Source: an uncultured Catenibacterium sp.
GTDB lineage: Bacteria; Bacillota_I; Bacilli_A; Erysipelotrichales; Coprobacillaceae
DNA length: 20,886 bases
Assembly (NCBI GenBank): GCA_900764725.1
Contig: CAAFPB010000278.1
Location: 1 to 20,886 of the forward strand
Direction: 5' to 3'
The notes under the pieces were generated by a model that saw only the letters and a program-made list of their open reading frames with translations, made no database searches and was not told where the DNA came from. A program made the position numbers and the translations under genes. Every line of letters starts with the position of its first letter. The stretch's first letter is position 1. Below are positions 6,457-15,591 of this stretch, piece after piece.

Positions 6457-8283
6457 ATGAATATTAGAAATATAGCGATTATTGCTCACGTTGACCATGG
6501 TAAAACAACATTGGTTGACCAGCTTATTAAGAAATCAGGAACACTTGAAGCACACGAAGAACTAGCTGAACGTGCTATGGATAGTAACGCTTTAGAAAGA
6601 GAACGTGGTATTACTATTTTAGCAAAGAATACAGCTATTCATTATAAAGATTATAAGATCAACATCATGGATACACCAGGCCATGCTGACTTTGGTGGAG
6701 AAGTAGAACGTATCATGCACATGGTGGATGGTGTTTTACTTGTTGTTGATGCTTATGAAGGTACAATGCCTCAGACTCGTTTCGTATTAAAGAAGGCATT
6801 AGCTGCTCATGTTAAACCTATCGTTGTTATCAATAAGGTTGACCGTCCAGTTGTAAGAATTCAGGAAGTTATGGATGAAGTTCTTGAATTATTTATGGAA
6901 TTAGGTGCTGATGATAATCAGCTTGATTTCCCAACTGTTTTCGTTTCAGCATTAAATGGTACAAGCTCATTAGATCCTGATATTAGTACTCAGGTTCCTA
7001 ATATGGACTGTTTATTCGATATGATTATCAATGAAATTCCTGCACCAGCAGTAGATGTTGAAGGTGGTTTACAGTTACAGCCAGCTTTATTAGACTACAA
7101 TGATTATGTAGGAAGAATTGGTATTGGTAGAATCCAGAGAGGTTCTATTAAAGTAAATGAAAATGTTGTATGTTTAAGAGCTGATGGTTCTAAGACACAG
7201 TTCCGTGTACAGAAGTTATTCAGTTATTTAGGTATGCATAGATTTGAAGTAGAAGAAGCAACTGCTGGTGATATCGTAGCCGTTGCAGGTTTAGCTGACA
7301 TTGGTGTTGGTGAAACAATCTGTGAACCAAGCTGTGAAGAAGCATTACCATTACTTCATGTCGATGAACCAACAATCCAGATGATCTTTGGTACAAATAC
7401 ATCACCTTTTGCAGGTCAGGATGGTAAGTTTGTTACTGCATCTAAGATTGAAGAACGTTTATTCAAGGAAACAAACAAGGATGTATCTTTAAAGGTAGAT
7501 CGTATTCAGAATAAAGAAGAATGGATGGTAAGTGGTCGTGGTGAATTACACTTATCTATCTTAATTGAAACAATGAGAAGAGAAGGATATGAATTACAGG
7601 TATCTAGACCTCATGTTATCTTAAAGGAAATCGATGGTGTTACTTGTGAACCATATGAAGATGTAGAAATCGAAGCACCAGATGATTGTATTGGTTCAGT
7701 TATTGAATCATTAGGTTTAAGAAGAGGTATCATGGAAAATATGGATTCTATGGATGGTATGACTAAGGTTCATTACATTGTACCTTCTAGAGGTCTTATT
7801 GGTTTCATGACTAACTTCTTAACAATGACAAGAGGTTATGGTATTATCAACCACTCATTCTTAGAATATCGCCCATTAGAAGGTGAATCAGTAGGTGAAA
7901 GACAGTTAGGTGTTCTTATTTCTATTGAAACAGGACAGACTACTGCTTATGCACTTGGTGGTGTAGAAAGCCGTGGTGTAATGTTTGTTGGTCCTGGTGT
8001 AGAAGTATATGAAGGTATGATTGTTGGGGAACATGCGAAGGATAACGACTTAGTAGTAAACGTTACTAAGGGTAAACAGCAGACAAATACACGTTCATCT
8101 ACAAAAGATACAACAGTTGTATTAAAGAGACCTAGACACTTCAACCTAGAAGCTTGTCTTGACTATATTAATGAAGATGAATTAGTAGAAGTCACTCCAA
8201 ACAACATCCGTTTAAGAAAGAAATATCTTTCTGAACTTGATCGTAAGAGAGCTTATAGAGCTAAAAATTCAGCATCAGAATAA
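6457..8283 (+). CDS. typA: ribosome-associated GTPase TypA/BipA
   Basis: At 608 residues this is a full-length TypA (BipA), a translational GTPase related to EF-G that binds the 70S ribosome and assists 50S assembly, especially under stress or cold. The G motifs are intact: G1 AHVDHGKT (10-17), switch [10 protein letters not shown]3 DTPGHADF (72-79), G4 NKVD (126-129) and G5 SALNG (164-168). The EF-G-like domains follow ([22 protein letters not shown], then [26 protein letters not shown]). The TypA-specific C-terminal domain carries [15 protein letters not shown] and [24 protein letters not shown] sequence. It has its own promoter and terminator, so it is probably monocistronic. Confidence 0.98.
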   Translation: MNIRNIAIIAHVDHGKTTLVDQLIKKSGTLEAHEELAERAMDSNALERERGITILAKNTAIHYKDYKINIMDTPGHADFGGEVERIMHMVDGVLLVVDAYEGTMPQTRFVLKKALAAHVKPIVVINKVDRPVVRIQEVMDEVLELFMELGADDNQLDFPTVFVSALNGTSSLDPDISTQVPNMDCLFDMIINEIPAPAVDVEGGLQLQPALLDYNDYVGRIGIGRIQRGSIKVNENVVCLRADGSKTQFRVQKLFSYLGMHRFEVEEATAGDIVAVAGLADIGVGETICEPSCEEALPLLHVDEPTIQMIFGTNTSPFAGQDGKFVTASKIEERLFKETNKDVSLKVDRIQNKEEWMVSGRGELHLSILIETMRREGYELQVSRPHVILKEIDGVTCEPYEDVEIEAPDDCIGSVIESLGLRRGIMENMDSMDGMTKVHYIVPSRGLIGFMTNFLTMTRGYGIINHSFLEYRPLEGESVGERQLGVLISIETGQTTAYALGGVESRGVMFVGPGVEVYEGMIVGEHAKDNDLVVNVTKGKQQTNTRSSTKDTTVVLKRPRHFNLEACLDYINEDELVEVTPNNIRLRKKYLSELDRKRAYRAKNSASE

Positions 8284-8316
8284 GGGGAGTAATGAGAATT
8301 ACTCTCTCTTTTTTTT
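8284..8316 (+). terminator. terminator after typA
   Basis: GAGTAAT (8287-8293) pairs with ATTACTC (8298-8304), extendable through GGG/TCT wobble pairs, with a GAGA loop and an eight-T run after it. Confidence 0.88.
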
Positions 8317-8329
8317 AAAGGAACATGTT

Positions 8330-9217
8330 ATGAAAATAAAAGAACTCACAACTACTGGTTTTAAACCAACCCCTAAAAAAGACTATTATTACTATATTCA
8401 GGATCATTTCTATCTTTTATTACAGGTATTACCTCATCATAAAATAGCTTTATTACTCGCTACAGAGGATAGTAAACATCAAAGAGATATATTAGAACAG
8501 CTCTTTATTAAAAGAGATAATGTAGAGCGTATATACTCTAATGAAGAAGGTGCAGGACTCGTTCTTTCTTCTTCTATTAAAAAAGAAGAGTTAGAAGATA
8601 TTGTCTTAATACTCAAGAAAGAAATCAATCAGTCACCACAATGTCATCACTGTCATCATAGTGTTCCAGTAAATGTATATTTATTAGATGATGAAATAGA
8701 TATATTATGTCCTGACTGCTTTGTAAAGCATGAACGTATTACTAAACATACTGCTTCACCACTTGGTATTCTTGGTGCTTTAATTGGTGCAGTTATTGGA
8801 GGTATTATATGGGCTTTTGGTTATAATCTTGGTTATATCATCTGTCTAGATGCAATACTACTCTCATTACTAAGCTTTATTGGTTATAAGAAGCTAGGAC
8901 ACTATATTGATCAAAAGGCAAAGATTATTATTCCTTTAATAGATATACTTGTCTTGTTATTTGCGCAATATGCTTCTTGTGCATTCTCTATTCAGGCTGC
9001 ATTTAAACGTATTGGTACTTCAAGTGTTTCATTTATTCAGGCATTAGTTGTTGTGCCTGGTATGATGTTTGATTCAAGTCTGATGGGATTACTTCTTGTA
9101 TATTTATTCTATGGTCTTATTTTGATGATCATTACTTTGGTTATTTTATTTATATATGATAAGCGTAAAAACAGTTACTATTTTACATATAAATGTATAA
9201 ATGGTGAAAATAGTTGA
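8330..9217 (+). CDS. zinc-ribbon integral membrane protein, function unknown
   Basis: I do not recognise this 295-residue protein. Residues 1-100 are soluble, with a possible alpha/beta fold (YYYIQDHFYLLLQVLPHHKIALLLATED). CHHC (Cys105, Cys108) and CPDC (Cys127, Cys130) make a four-Cys zinc-ribbon. The rest is four hydrophobic segments, at about 145-165 (glycine-rich GALIGAVIGGIIWAF), 167-187, 198-220 and 252-277, ending in a short basic tail. A zinc ribbon followed by membrane helices suggests a cytoplasmic sensing or binding head on a membrane anchor. The ATG at 8330 is preferred (AAAGGAAC just upstream). Upstream extensions in frame overlap typA and its terminator. No clear promoter is visible, so readthrough from typA is possible. 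Confidence 0.7.
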   Translation: MKIKELTTTGFKPTPKKDYYYYIQDHFYLLLQVLPHHKIALLLATEDSKHQRDILEQLFIKRDNVERIYSNEEGAGLVLSSSIKKEELEDIVLILKKEINQSPQCHHCHHSVPVNVYLLDDEIDILCPDCFVKHERITKHTASPLGILGALIGAVIGGIIWAFGYNLGYIICLDAILLSLLSFIGYKKLGHYIDQKAKIIIPLIDILVLLFAQYASCAFSIQAAFKRIGTSSVSFIQALVVVPGMMFDSSLMGLLLVYLFYGLILMIITLVILFIYDKRKNSYYFTYKCINGENS

Positions 9218-9236
9218 TATTTTCAAGAAAAAATAG

Positions 9237-9264
9237 TTGATTGTAAAAGGAAAAGTGATATATT
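9237..9264 (+). promoter_or_regulatory. candidate promoter of the DUF6465 gene
   Basis: TTGATT (9237-9242), 16 bases, then TGaTATATT (TATATT at 9259-9264), an extended -10 of the same kind as for typA and ptsH. Confidence 0.65.
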
Positions 9265-9305
9265 AAAAGTGGTTTTTATCATACTAGGAAATGGAGGATA
9301 CAAAC

Positions 9306-9524
9306 ATGAAAACAAAAATTGAAGTACAGTTCATGAATAAAGATGTTAATGTGTCTGATATCGAAAAATTAGTTAAAGAAGATATCAAAGCTAACGGAAT
9401 CAAGCTTAACACTCTTGAAACTTTAGAAGTTTACTATAAACCTGAAGATAGCGCAGTATATTATGTAGCGACTACAAAAGATAAAAAGGTTTATGGTGTA
9501 AACAACGATCCATTACATATTTAA
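9306..9524 (+). CDS. DUF6465 family small protein
   Basis: A 72-residue soluble protein resembling the DUF6465 family of Bacillota. It has MKTKIEVQFMNKDVNVSDIEKLVKEDIKANG followed by LETLEVYYKPEDSAVYYVATTKD, which has the family's pattern of a strand, a helix, and two strands with Y(V/Y)KPE and VYYV. Function unknown. ATG 9306 is preferred because GGAGG (9293-9297) sits 8 bases upstream; the ATG at 9291 would use that same GGAGG as coding sequence. The gene has its own promoter and terminator and is probably monocistronic. Confidence 0.78.
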   Translation: MKTKIEVQFMNKDVNVSDIEKLVKEDIKANGIKLNTLETLEVYYKPEDSAVYYVATTKDKKVYGVNNDPLHI

Positions 9525-9532
9525 TGTAATTG

Positions 9533-9556
9533 AGGCCTTTATAAGGCCTTTTTTTA
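9533..9556 (+). terminator. terminator after the DUF6465 gene
   Basis: AGGCCTT (9533-9539), loop TAT, AAGGCCT (9543-9549), then a T-run. Confidence 0.9.
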
Positions 9557-9597
9557 TTGCTTGGTATATAATAAGAAAAAAGAGAGGAGATACGCTT

Positions 9598-9843
9598 ATG
9601 AATTATAATGACTTATATTTCATAATTTCCATCGCGTTACAGCTTCTAATTTTCTTTGAATTAAGAAGACGATCAAAGAGTCTCATGATGTTGCTCATGA
9701 GTTTCTTGATTACTGTACTTTGTATCTTGTTTTTCTATTGTAGTGTAAAATATAAAACACTAGTCTCTTTTGGTATGTTAGTAGTTGTATTTTTGATGTT
9801 CCTATGGAATGTAAATTATCGTTTCAGAAAGATTCTAAAATGA
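9598..9843 (+). CDS. small membrane protein, function unknown
   Basis: This 81-residue protein is almost entirely membrane. Three hydrophobic stretches lie at about residues 5-20, 28-48 and 55-70, separated by basic ELRRRSKS and a short VKYK turn, with a basic C-terminus (NYRFRKILK) that should be cytoplasmic. The start is ATG 9598 with GAGGAG at 9584-9589. TATAAT at 9567-9572 may be the -10, but no convincing -35 is present because that position falls in the preceding terminator. The stop codon lies inside the next terminator stem. I recognise no family. Confidence 0.7.
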   Translation: MNYNDLYFIISIALQLLIFFELRRRSKSLMMLLMSFLITVLCILFFYCSVKYKTLVSFGMLVVVFLMFLWNVNYRFRKILK

Positions 9844-9865
9844 GAGATTATCTCTCATTTTTTTT
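9837..9865 (+). terminator. terminator overlapping the small membrane gene stop
   Basis: AAAATGAGAGA (9837-9847), loop TTA, TCTCTCATTTT (9851-9861) and further T. The stem is a perfect 11 bp and contains the stop TGA (9841-9843). Confidence 0.9.
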
Positions 9866-9878
9866 ACGTAAAGAATTA

Positions 9879-9887
9879 TGTTATAAT
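9879..9887 (+). promoter_or_regulatory. extended -10 promoter of the lipoprotein gene
   Basis: TGtTATAAT (TATAAT at 9882-9887) precedes AAGGAGG (9906-9912). The -35 region falls in the T-run of the previous terminator and is weak, which an extended -10 can offset. Confidence 0.6.
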
Positions 9888-9918
9888 GGGTTTGTATAAA
9901 AAAACAAGGAGGAAGAGT

Positions 9919-12900
9919 ATGAAGAAGGTAATAGGAATCCTAGCCGCTGCATTAATATTAAGTGGTTGTGGATCATCATCCGATAATCATGAGATTAAGA
10001 AGACTTCTTTTATGAAAGAAGGAAAGAATAGTTTATATGCTCTTTATAATACAAAAGGGCAGCGTTATACGAAAGATATGTATAAGACATATACACCTTT
10101 TGAAGGTGGTTATTTAGTGACTAATGAGAGTGATCAGACTGGTTATATTTCTAATACAGGTAAAACAATTATTAAACCAGGACGTTATACAAGCTTAAAG
10201 ACACAGGGTAATATGCTTGTAGGTGAATCTCAGCCACAGACTGGACTCTATTTAAGTGCATCTTCTCTTAATATGACAGAAAATACTTTAACACAGGTAT
10301 TTGCGAATGATGCTGTGGTATGGTCTACAAATGATAATGATGTCATTGATATTAATCAGGAAGGGTTTGTATATGCAAAGCATGCAGGTACTGCAACACT
10401 TACTGCAACTAAAGATAATGCATCTGCAACTTGCGTGATTAAGGTAGAAGCATTACATCCATATCTTGATAATGAATCTTTAGATGTATATACATCAGAA
10501 CCAGCTACACTTACAGTAAATGATTTTGGTGCACGTACAATTGAATGGAAGTCTAAGAATCCTAAGATTGCGACAGTAGAAAATGGTGTTATTCAGGGAT
10601 TAAAGCCTGGTAAGACTACAATAATCGCAAAAGTAGGGGATGATACTTTAGAGTGTAAGATTAAAGTTAAACGTAAGACTTTAAAGATTTCTCAAAATGA
10701 AGCAACACTTTATACAGGTGAAGAAGGGCAGTATGGTATTGAAAATGCATATCCTGATATTAAGTGGGAAACAAGTAATGCGAATGTAGTGACTGTTGCT
10801 GATGGACATATCTGGGCTATTAATCCAGGTAAAGCAACTATCAAGGCAACAAGTAATGGTCAGACAGTTAAATCTAAGGTGACTGTAAAGAAGAGAACAC
10901 AAAGACTTGATCAGACTAAGGTGACTCTTTTAACTGAACAGAAGGTTGTATTGAATATCTTAGATAAGAAGAATCCGGAAGAAGTTGTACAATGGAGTTC
11001 TAATAAGAAAAAGATTGCTTCAGTGAACGAATTTGGTGAAGTCACAGGTTTAAAGAAGGGTAAAGCTGTTATTACTGCAAAGGTAGGTAAGAAGAAATAT
11101 AAGGCTACTATTACAGTAAAGAAGAGACAGATTAAGATTAATCCTTCTAAGACGACTATTGAAAAGGATCAGCATATCTTCTTACAGGTATTAAATAAGA
11201 AGGATGAAGATCAAGCAGTATGGACTACAAGTAATGATCAGGTTGTGATTGTAGCGCCAGATACTGGTGAGATTGCAGGTGTAAAACCTGGTAAGGCTAC
11301 TATTACTGTTCAGGCTGGTAACCAAAAAGCTAAGGCAGAAATTACTGTAAAAGCTAAACCTCTTTCTTTAAGTGAAACTAAGATTGAGATGGATGAAGAA
11401 TCTGATTATGGTCTTTCTATTAATAACTATGAAGGTCAGAAGGTTAAATGGGCAACTTCTGATAAGGCAATTGCGACTGTAGATAATGGTACAATTCATG
11501 CAAATAAAGCAGGAGAAGTGACTATTACTGCAACTATTGATAAGAAAGATTATACATGTGATGTTATTGTTCATAAGCTTATGAAGGTTATTGACCAGAA
11601 GGAAATGGCAGTTATTAAAGGTGAACAGGGTCAGCTTTCTGTGACTAATGTGAACCCTGAAGAGGTTAAATGGGATTCAAGTGATTTAAATATTGCGACT
11701 GTTGAAAACGGCACTGTATATGGTATAAGAACAGGTAAAGCAACTATTACTGCAACTGTAGGTAAGAAGACTCATACAAGTAAAGTCACTGTTATAAGAA
11801 ATCCAGAAACAGAAACTAAGACAAGAGCTGCAGATATTTCTCTTGGTGGTATTGAAGTACTTAATACAAAGGGTAAGGTTCTTTATAAAGCATCTACTAA
11901 GAGTGGTATATTAAAGACTGATCTACCTGTTATTGTAAAGGGTAAGACTTATAAAGTTGTGAATAATGGTAAGACTCTATATGATGGTAAGAAGAAGGTT
12001 TATTATGCTTCTAGTATTGGGGATGCATCTATTGTAGGTTTTGAAGATTCTATTAATGTTTATTTAAAGAATGGTAAGAAGTCTTCTGTTAAGGAAGTAG
12101 GTAACTATTCTATTCTTGCATCACGTAAGAATCAGGCTATTTTATATGATGCTGATAATCAGAATACGTTAGCTGTAATTGGTAGTAAGATTTATTCAAA
12201 TGATTATGCATTAACTGGTGCAGAAATTACAAACAAAAACAATGTTGTATTAACTGCAGGTGATACTGTGAGTCTTTATAGAAACGGAGAAATCGTTCCT
12301 ACAAACTCTAACTTTAAAGACAATACACATTTCATTTCTAGAAATAAGAAGATTGCCTATGGACCTCATACAGTTTATAACGGTAAGAAGACAAGTGAAT
12401 TAAAGAATGTACAGGTTTATCCATATGCACATGAATTAACAGTGTCTCGTTATCCAGGATTCGTAAAGGGTAAAGGTTATGCTTATTATGATTTCAATGG
12501 TAAGAAGGTAAGTCCTTATTATCAGGAAGCCAATCAGTATGATGAAAACAAGTGTGCTATTGTACAGCTTAAAAATGGTAAGTATGAATTAATTAATGCG
12601 GAAGGTGAAAATGTATTAAAATCATCATATCCACGTTTAGAATTCATCGGCAATTCATATTATGCAGCATATAATAAGAATGGCCAATTTAAGGTCTATG
12701 ACTGTAATGGAAAAGAAGCACTTTCAGATGTTTATACAAAGATTCCTGAAAAGGCAGCAATCGTCTTTGATGGACACCCATATCTTGCATTAGAAAAGAA
12801 TGGACGTTCTTATATCTATGATGTAGATAATGGTATGAAGGAAATTTACTCTATTGAAAAAGAAATCGTTCTTCATGATGAAGGCTATTTCACAATTGGA

Positions 12901-12939
12901 GATCAATACTATACTCTTACAGGTCAGAAGATCAAATAA
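9919..12939 (+). CDS. surface lipoprotein with seven BIG2 domains between WG-like repeats
   Basis: This 1006-residue protein begins with a lipoprotein signal (MKKVIGILAAALILSGC; lipobox LSGC, Cys17). Residues ~30-108 hold WG-like beta repeats (LYALYNTKGQRY, TGYISNTGKTII). Residues ~110-630 are seven bacterial Ig-like BIG2 domains (PF02368), each with the W(S/T/D)S(S/N)...IA(T/S)V...G...G..PGKATITA pattern and ending in a VxV(K) strand. Residues ~640-1006 return to WG-like repeats (AYYDFNGKKVSPYYQEANQY, KYELINAEGENVL, FKVYDCNGKEAL). The likely role is a cell-surface binding or scaffold protein; no enzyme motif or sortase signal is seen. ATG 9919 is chosen for AAGGAGG and the signal peptide. 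The next gene starts 11 bases after the stop. Confidence 0.87.
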   Translation: MKKVIGILAAALILSGCGSSSDNHEIKKTSFMKEGKNSLYALYNTKGQRYTKDMYKTYTPFEGGYLVTNESDQTGYISNTGKTIIKPGRYTSLKTQGNMLVGESQPQTGLYLSASSLNMTENTLTQVFANDAVVWSTNDNDVIDINQEGFVYAKHAGTATLTATKDNASATCVIKVEALHPYLDNESLDVYTSEPATLTVNDFGARTIEWKSKNPKIATVENGVIQGLKPGKTTIIAKVGDDTLECKIKVKRKTLKISQNEATLYTGEEGQYGIENAYPDIKWETSNANVVTVADGHIWAINPGKATIKATSNGQTVKSKVTVKKRTQRLDQTKVTLLTEQKVVLNILDKKNPEEVVQWSSNKKKIASVNEFGEVTGLKKGKAVITAKVGKKKYKATITVKKRQIKINPSKTTIEKDQHIFLQVLNKKDEDQAVWTTSNDQVVIVAPDTGEIAGVKPGKATITVQAGNQKAKAEITVKAKPLSLSETKIEMDEESDYGLSINNYEGQKVKWATSDKAIATVDNGTIHANKAGEVTITATIDKKDYTCDVIVHKLMKVIDQKEMAVIKGEQGQLSVTNVNPEEVKWDSSDLNIATVENGTVYGIRTGKATITATVGKKTHTSKVTVIRNPETETKTRAADISLGGIEVLNTKGKVLYKASTKSGILKTDLPVIVKGKTYKVVNNGKTLYDGKKKVYYASSIGDASIVGFEDSINVYLKNGKKSSVKEVGNYSILASRKNQAILYDADNQNTLAVIGSKIYSNDYALTGAEITNKNNVVLTAGDTVSLYRNGEIVPTNSNFKDNTHFISRNKKIAYGPHTVYNGKKTSELKNVQVYPYAHELTVSRYPGFVKGKGYAYYDFNGKKVSPYYQEANQYDENKCAIVQLKNGKYELINAEGENVLKSSYPRLEFIGNSYYAAYNKNGQFKVYDCNGKEALSDVYTKIPEKAAIVFDGHPYLALEKNGRSYIYDVDNGMKEIYSIEKEIVLHDEGYFTIGDQYYTLTGQKIK

Positions 12940-12950
12940 GGGGGAATTCT

Positions 12951-14006
12951 ATGGCAATTTTACTCGCAACTTTATTAACGTTTGTTGGATTGATGTTAAC
13001 ATTTCAGCTTATTTATTTTGAAATCAGCCGTAAGCGTGCATTAAGAGTGAATAACTTAGTGTGGTTTGAACAATTCAATCGTCCTTTCAACTATACAGGA
13101 ACAGCAAGCATGGTTGTATTATGTATTATGTGTTATATGATTGGTGGTACTGATGCATCATTCATGTCAGCACAGTGGTTCTTAGAACTCATTATTTTTG
13201 TGGCATGTGGTGTTATTGCGGATGCAATCGTACAGTTTATCATTATTAAGTATGGTAAGTTCAGATGTCGTCAGCAGATTCAATCAGCCACACATTTAAT
13301 GAAAGAAATTGAAGAACTAAAGCGTGGAGATGAAGAAGACTATGGTTATGAAGTCTCTTCACCACTTTATGATGAAGTAGCTATTACTAAGAGTTATGTT
13401 CATCCAGAGGATCATTTAGCTTTTATGACAGTGGATAAAGGACAGTTTGTAAAGGATTATAAAGATTATCCTGCTGCAACATTTGATATTGAACCTTATA
13501 GTGAAACAAGTGAAGTAGAAGCAACTCTAGAAGGATTACCTGTTAAGGCTACTAAGCTTACAGAATCTAACTTACTTCCATTTAAGGATGAACGTATTGA
13601 TGTATTAATGGATCAGTTCTCTAATTATGATAAGAATGAAGTGTTACGTGTACTTAAACCAAATGGTACTTTCATTGTGAATCAGAATGGCAGTGATAAC
13701 CTTAAAGAATTCTTATCTATGTATATGCCTTTTAAAATGAAAGGTGTATGGGATATGAATAGCTGTGCAATGACTCTTGCGAACGCAGGGTTTGAGGTTG
13801 TAGAGACTAAAGAAGATAGAGGATACATTCGTTTCCATAATCTTCGTCAAATACAGACTTACTTCCGTAAGGTGGCTCCAGAAGTGGCTGAAAATGTCGC
13901 TCAATATAAGAGCTTCTATATGAATGCATTAGATCAAATTAAACAGAATACATATTTCCAGTTGACAACATATCGTTTCTTAGTTGTCGCAAAGAAGAAT
14001 TTCTAA
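12951..14006 (+). CDS. membrane-anchored methyltransferase-like protein, probably degenerate
   Basis: Three hydrophobic segments occupy about residues 1-22, 48-68 and 75-100 of 351. A soluble domain follows whose second half matches a class I SAM-dependent methyltransferase: LLPFKDERIDVLMDQF (motif II/III region), EVLRVLKPNGTFIVNQ (post-motif), NAGFEVVETKED and the C-terminal TYRFLVVAKK. The glycine-rich SAM-binding motif I (DxGxGxG type) is not visible where expected, near residues 150-180 (AATFDIEPYSETSEVEATLEG). It may therefore bind a ligand or partner without catalysis, or use a diverged site. GGGGGA lies just upstream of ATG 12951. Cotranscription with the lipoprotein gene is very likely. 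Confidence 0.7.
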   Translation: MAILLATLLTFVGLMLTFQLIYFEISRKRALRVNNLVWFEQFNRPFNYTGTASMVVLCIMCYMIGGTDASFMSAQWFLELIIFVACGVIADAIVQFIIIKYGKFRCRQQIQSATHLMKEIEELKRGDEEDYGYEVSSPLYDEVAITKSYVHPEDHLAFMTVDKGQFVKDYKDYPAATFDIEPYSETSEVEATLEGLPVKATKLTESNLLPFKDERIDVLMDQFSNYDKNEVLRVLKPNGTFIVNQNGSDNLKEFLSMYMPFKMKGVWDMNSCAMTLANAGFEVVETKEDRGYIRFHNLRQIQTYFRKVAPEVAENVAQYKSFYMNALDQIKQNTYFQLTTYRFLVVAKKNF

Positions 14007-14007
14007 T

Positions 14008-14034
14008 AGGCTTTCTTAATTGAAAGCCTTTTTT
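14008..14034 (+). terminator. terminator after the methyltransferase-like gene
   Basis: AGGCTTTC (14008-14015), 6-base loop, GAAAGCCT (14022-14029), then T5. The cardiolipin synthase start is only 15 bases further, so some readthrough is likely, or the cls promoter lies within the upstream gene. Confidence 0.9.
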
Positions 14035-14049
14035 AAATAGGGGGACTAT

Positions 14050-15582
14050 ATGAATACATATGAGCGTAAAAACGATGTCAAGAATAGTGTTGTAAGAGTG
14101 CTTATTGCCGCAATTTTGATTATTGTTCAGGTATTTTTGATTGTGAATCTCGCAATTCATTTGTCTGAATACTATGCAGCTTTTGATACAATTATGAGTT
14201 TGATTGCATTTATATGCGTATTACGCATTTATGGCAGACCGGATAATAGTGCTTTTAAGTTATCTTGGATTGTTTTAATTCTTATGTTTCCAGTCTTTGG
14301 GTTAGCCATATATCTCTTATTTGGTAGACCTTCTTTATTAAAGACAGTACAGAAGAAATTCAATAAAGTAAATGATGATCTGAATCACTATAAGATTGAA
14401 ACACAAGGGTATGAAGAATTTCAACAGAATGATCCTCTTCATGCCACAGAAGCTTATTATCTACAATCTTTAGGTTTTCCTACTTTTAATCATACAAAGA
14501 TGAAATTCTATAGTTCTACTAATGATGCACTAGATGCACAGTTAAATGATTTAAATAACGCAAAAGAATTTATCTTCATGGAATATCATGCAATAGAAGA
14601 TTCTAAAGCATGGAGACAGATAGAAGATATTCTTGTAGAAAAAGTAAAACAGGGTGTTGATGTAAGAATCTTTTATGATGATATGGGAAGTGTAGGATTT
14701 ATTAATAATAAGTTTAGAGTACGTCTTCATGAAGAAGGTATACAATGTCGTGTGTTTAATCCAATATTCCCTGTATTAAATACCTTTATGAATAATCGTG
14801 ATCATCGTAAAATCACTGTCATAGATGGCTTAATAGGCTATACAGGGGGTTATAATCTTGCAGACGAATATTTCAATTACACACATCCTTATGGACTATG
14901 GAAGGACTCTGGAGTAAGATTAGAGGGTGATGCAGTAGACTCTCTCACAAAGATATTCTTTGAGATGTGGCAGACATCAAGTAAAGAAGACTATGAAGAT
15001 CTCACACCTTATTTAAAAAACTATCAAGTAGAAGGAGAAGGTTATATCATCCCTTACTCAGATACACCTTTAGATGACGAAGAAACAGGAGAGAACGTCT
15101 ATTTAAATATGATCAAACATGCTGTTGATCATATCTATATCACAACACCATATCTGATATTAAGTGATGAAATGCAAAGAGAACTCATTCTTGCATCAAA
15201 AAGAGGTGTTGATGTAAGAATCATTACACCTGGTATTCCTGATAAAGCAGTTGTCTTTGCGGTGACTAGAAGCTATTATTCAAATCTTGTGAAAGCAGGT
15301 ATTCATATTTATGAATATACTCCAGGATTTATTCATTCAAAACAATGTCTCGTAGATGATCAAGTTGGTGTTGTTGGTACAATTAACTTTGACTTTAGAA
15401 GTCTTTATCTACACTTTGAAAATGGCTGTTGGTTTACGCATAATCATGCAGTCAAAGAACTAAGAGAAGACTTTGATGAACTATTTAAAATAAGTCAGGA
15501 TGTATCAGAGAAGTATAAAAATACAAGTGTTGTATTAAGAGGATGGAGATGTATATTACGTTTCTTTAGCCCTCTTATGTAA
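14050..15582 (+). CDS. cls: cardiolipin synthase (phospholipase D family)
   Basis: This 510-residue protein has the standard Cls build. N-terminal membrane helices lie at about 16-38, 45-60 and 70-92, the last within the PLDc_N motif (WIVLILMFPVFGLAIYLLFGR). Two phospholipase D HKD motifs follow: HRKITVID (His252, Lys254, Asp259) with GGYNLADEYFN after it, and HSKQCLVD (His429, Lys431, Asp436) with GTINFDFRS after it. Both are complete, so it should be active, condensing two phosphatidylglycerol molecules to cardiolipin and glycerol at the membrane. The C-terminus ends in a hydrophobic FFSPLM stretch, as is usual. ATG 14050 follows GGGGGA. The permease gene starts 9 bases after the stop. Confidence 0.95.
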   Translation: MNTYERKNDVKNSVVRVLIAAILIIVQVFLIVNLAIHLSEYYAAFDTIMSLIAFICVLRIYGRPDNSAFKLSWIVLILMFPVFGLAIYLLFGRPSLLKTVQKKFNKVNDDLNHYKIETQGYEEFQQNDPLHATEAYYLQSLGFPTFNHTKMKFYSSTNDALDAQLNDLNNAKEFIFMEYHAIEDSKAWRQIEDILVEKVKQGVDVRIFYDDMGSVGFINNKFRVRLHEEGIQCRVFNPIFPVLNTFMNNRDHRKITVIDGLIGYTGGYNLADEYFNYTHPYGLWKDSGVRLEGDAVDSLTKIFFEMWQTSSKEDYEDLTPYLKNYQVEGEGYIIPYSDTPLDDEETGENVYLNMIKHAVDHIYITTPYLILSDEMQRELILASKRGVDVRIITPGIPDKAVVFAVTRSYYSNLVKAGIHIYEYTPGFIHSKQCLVDDQVGVVGTINFDFRSLYLHFENGCWFTHNHAVKELREDFDELFKISQDVSEKYKNTSVVLRGWRCILRFFSPLM

Positions 15583-15591
15583 GGAGGTATT

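Noticed and set aside
9567..9572. TATAAT as a full promoter for the small membrane gene.
   Set aside because: The -10 is perfect but the -35 position falls within the previous terminator and has no match, so it is mentioned only in the gene entry.
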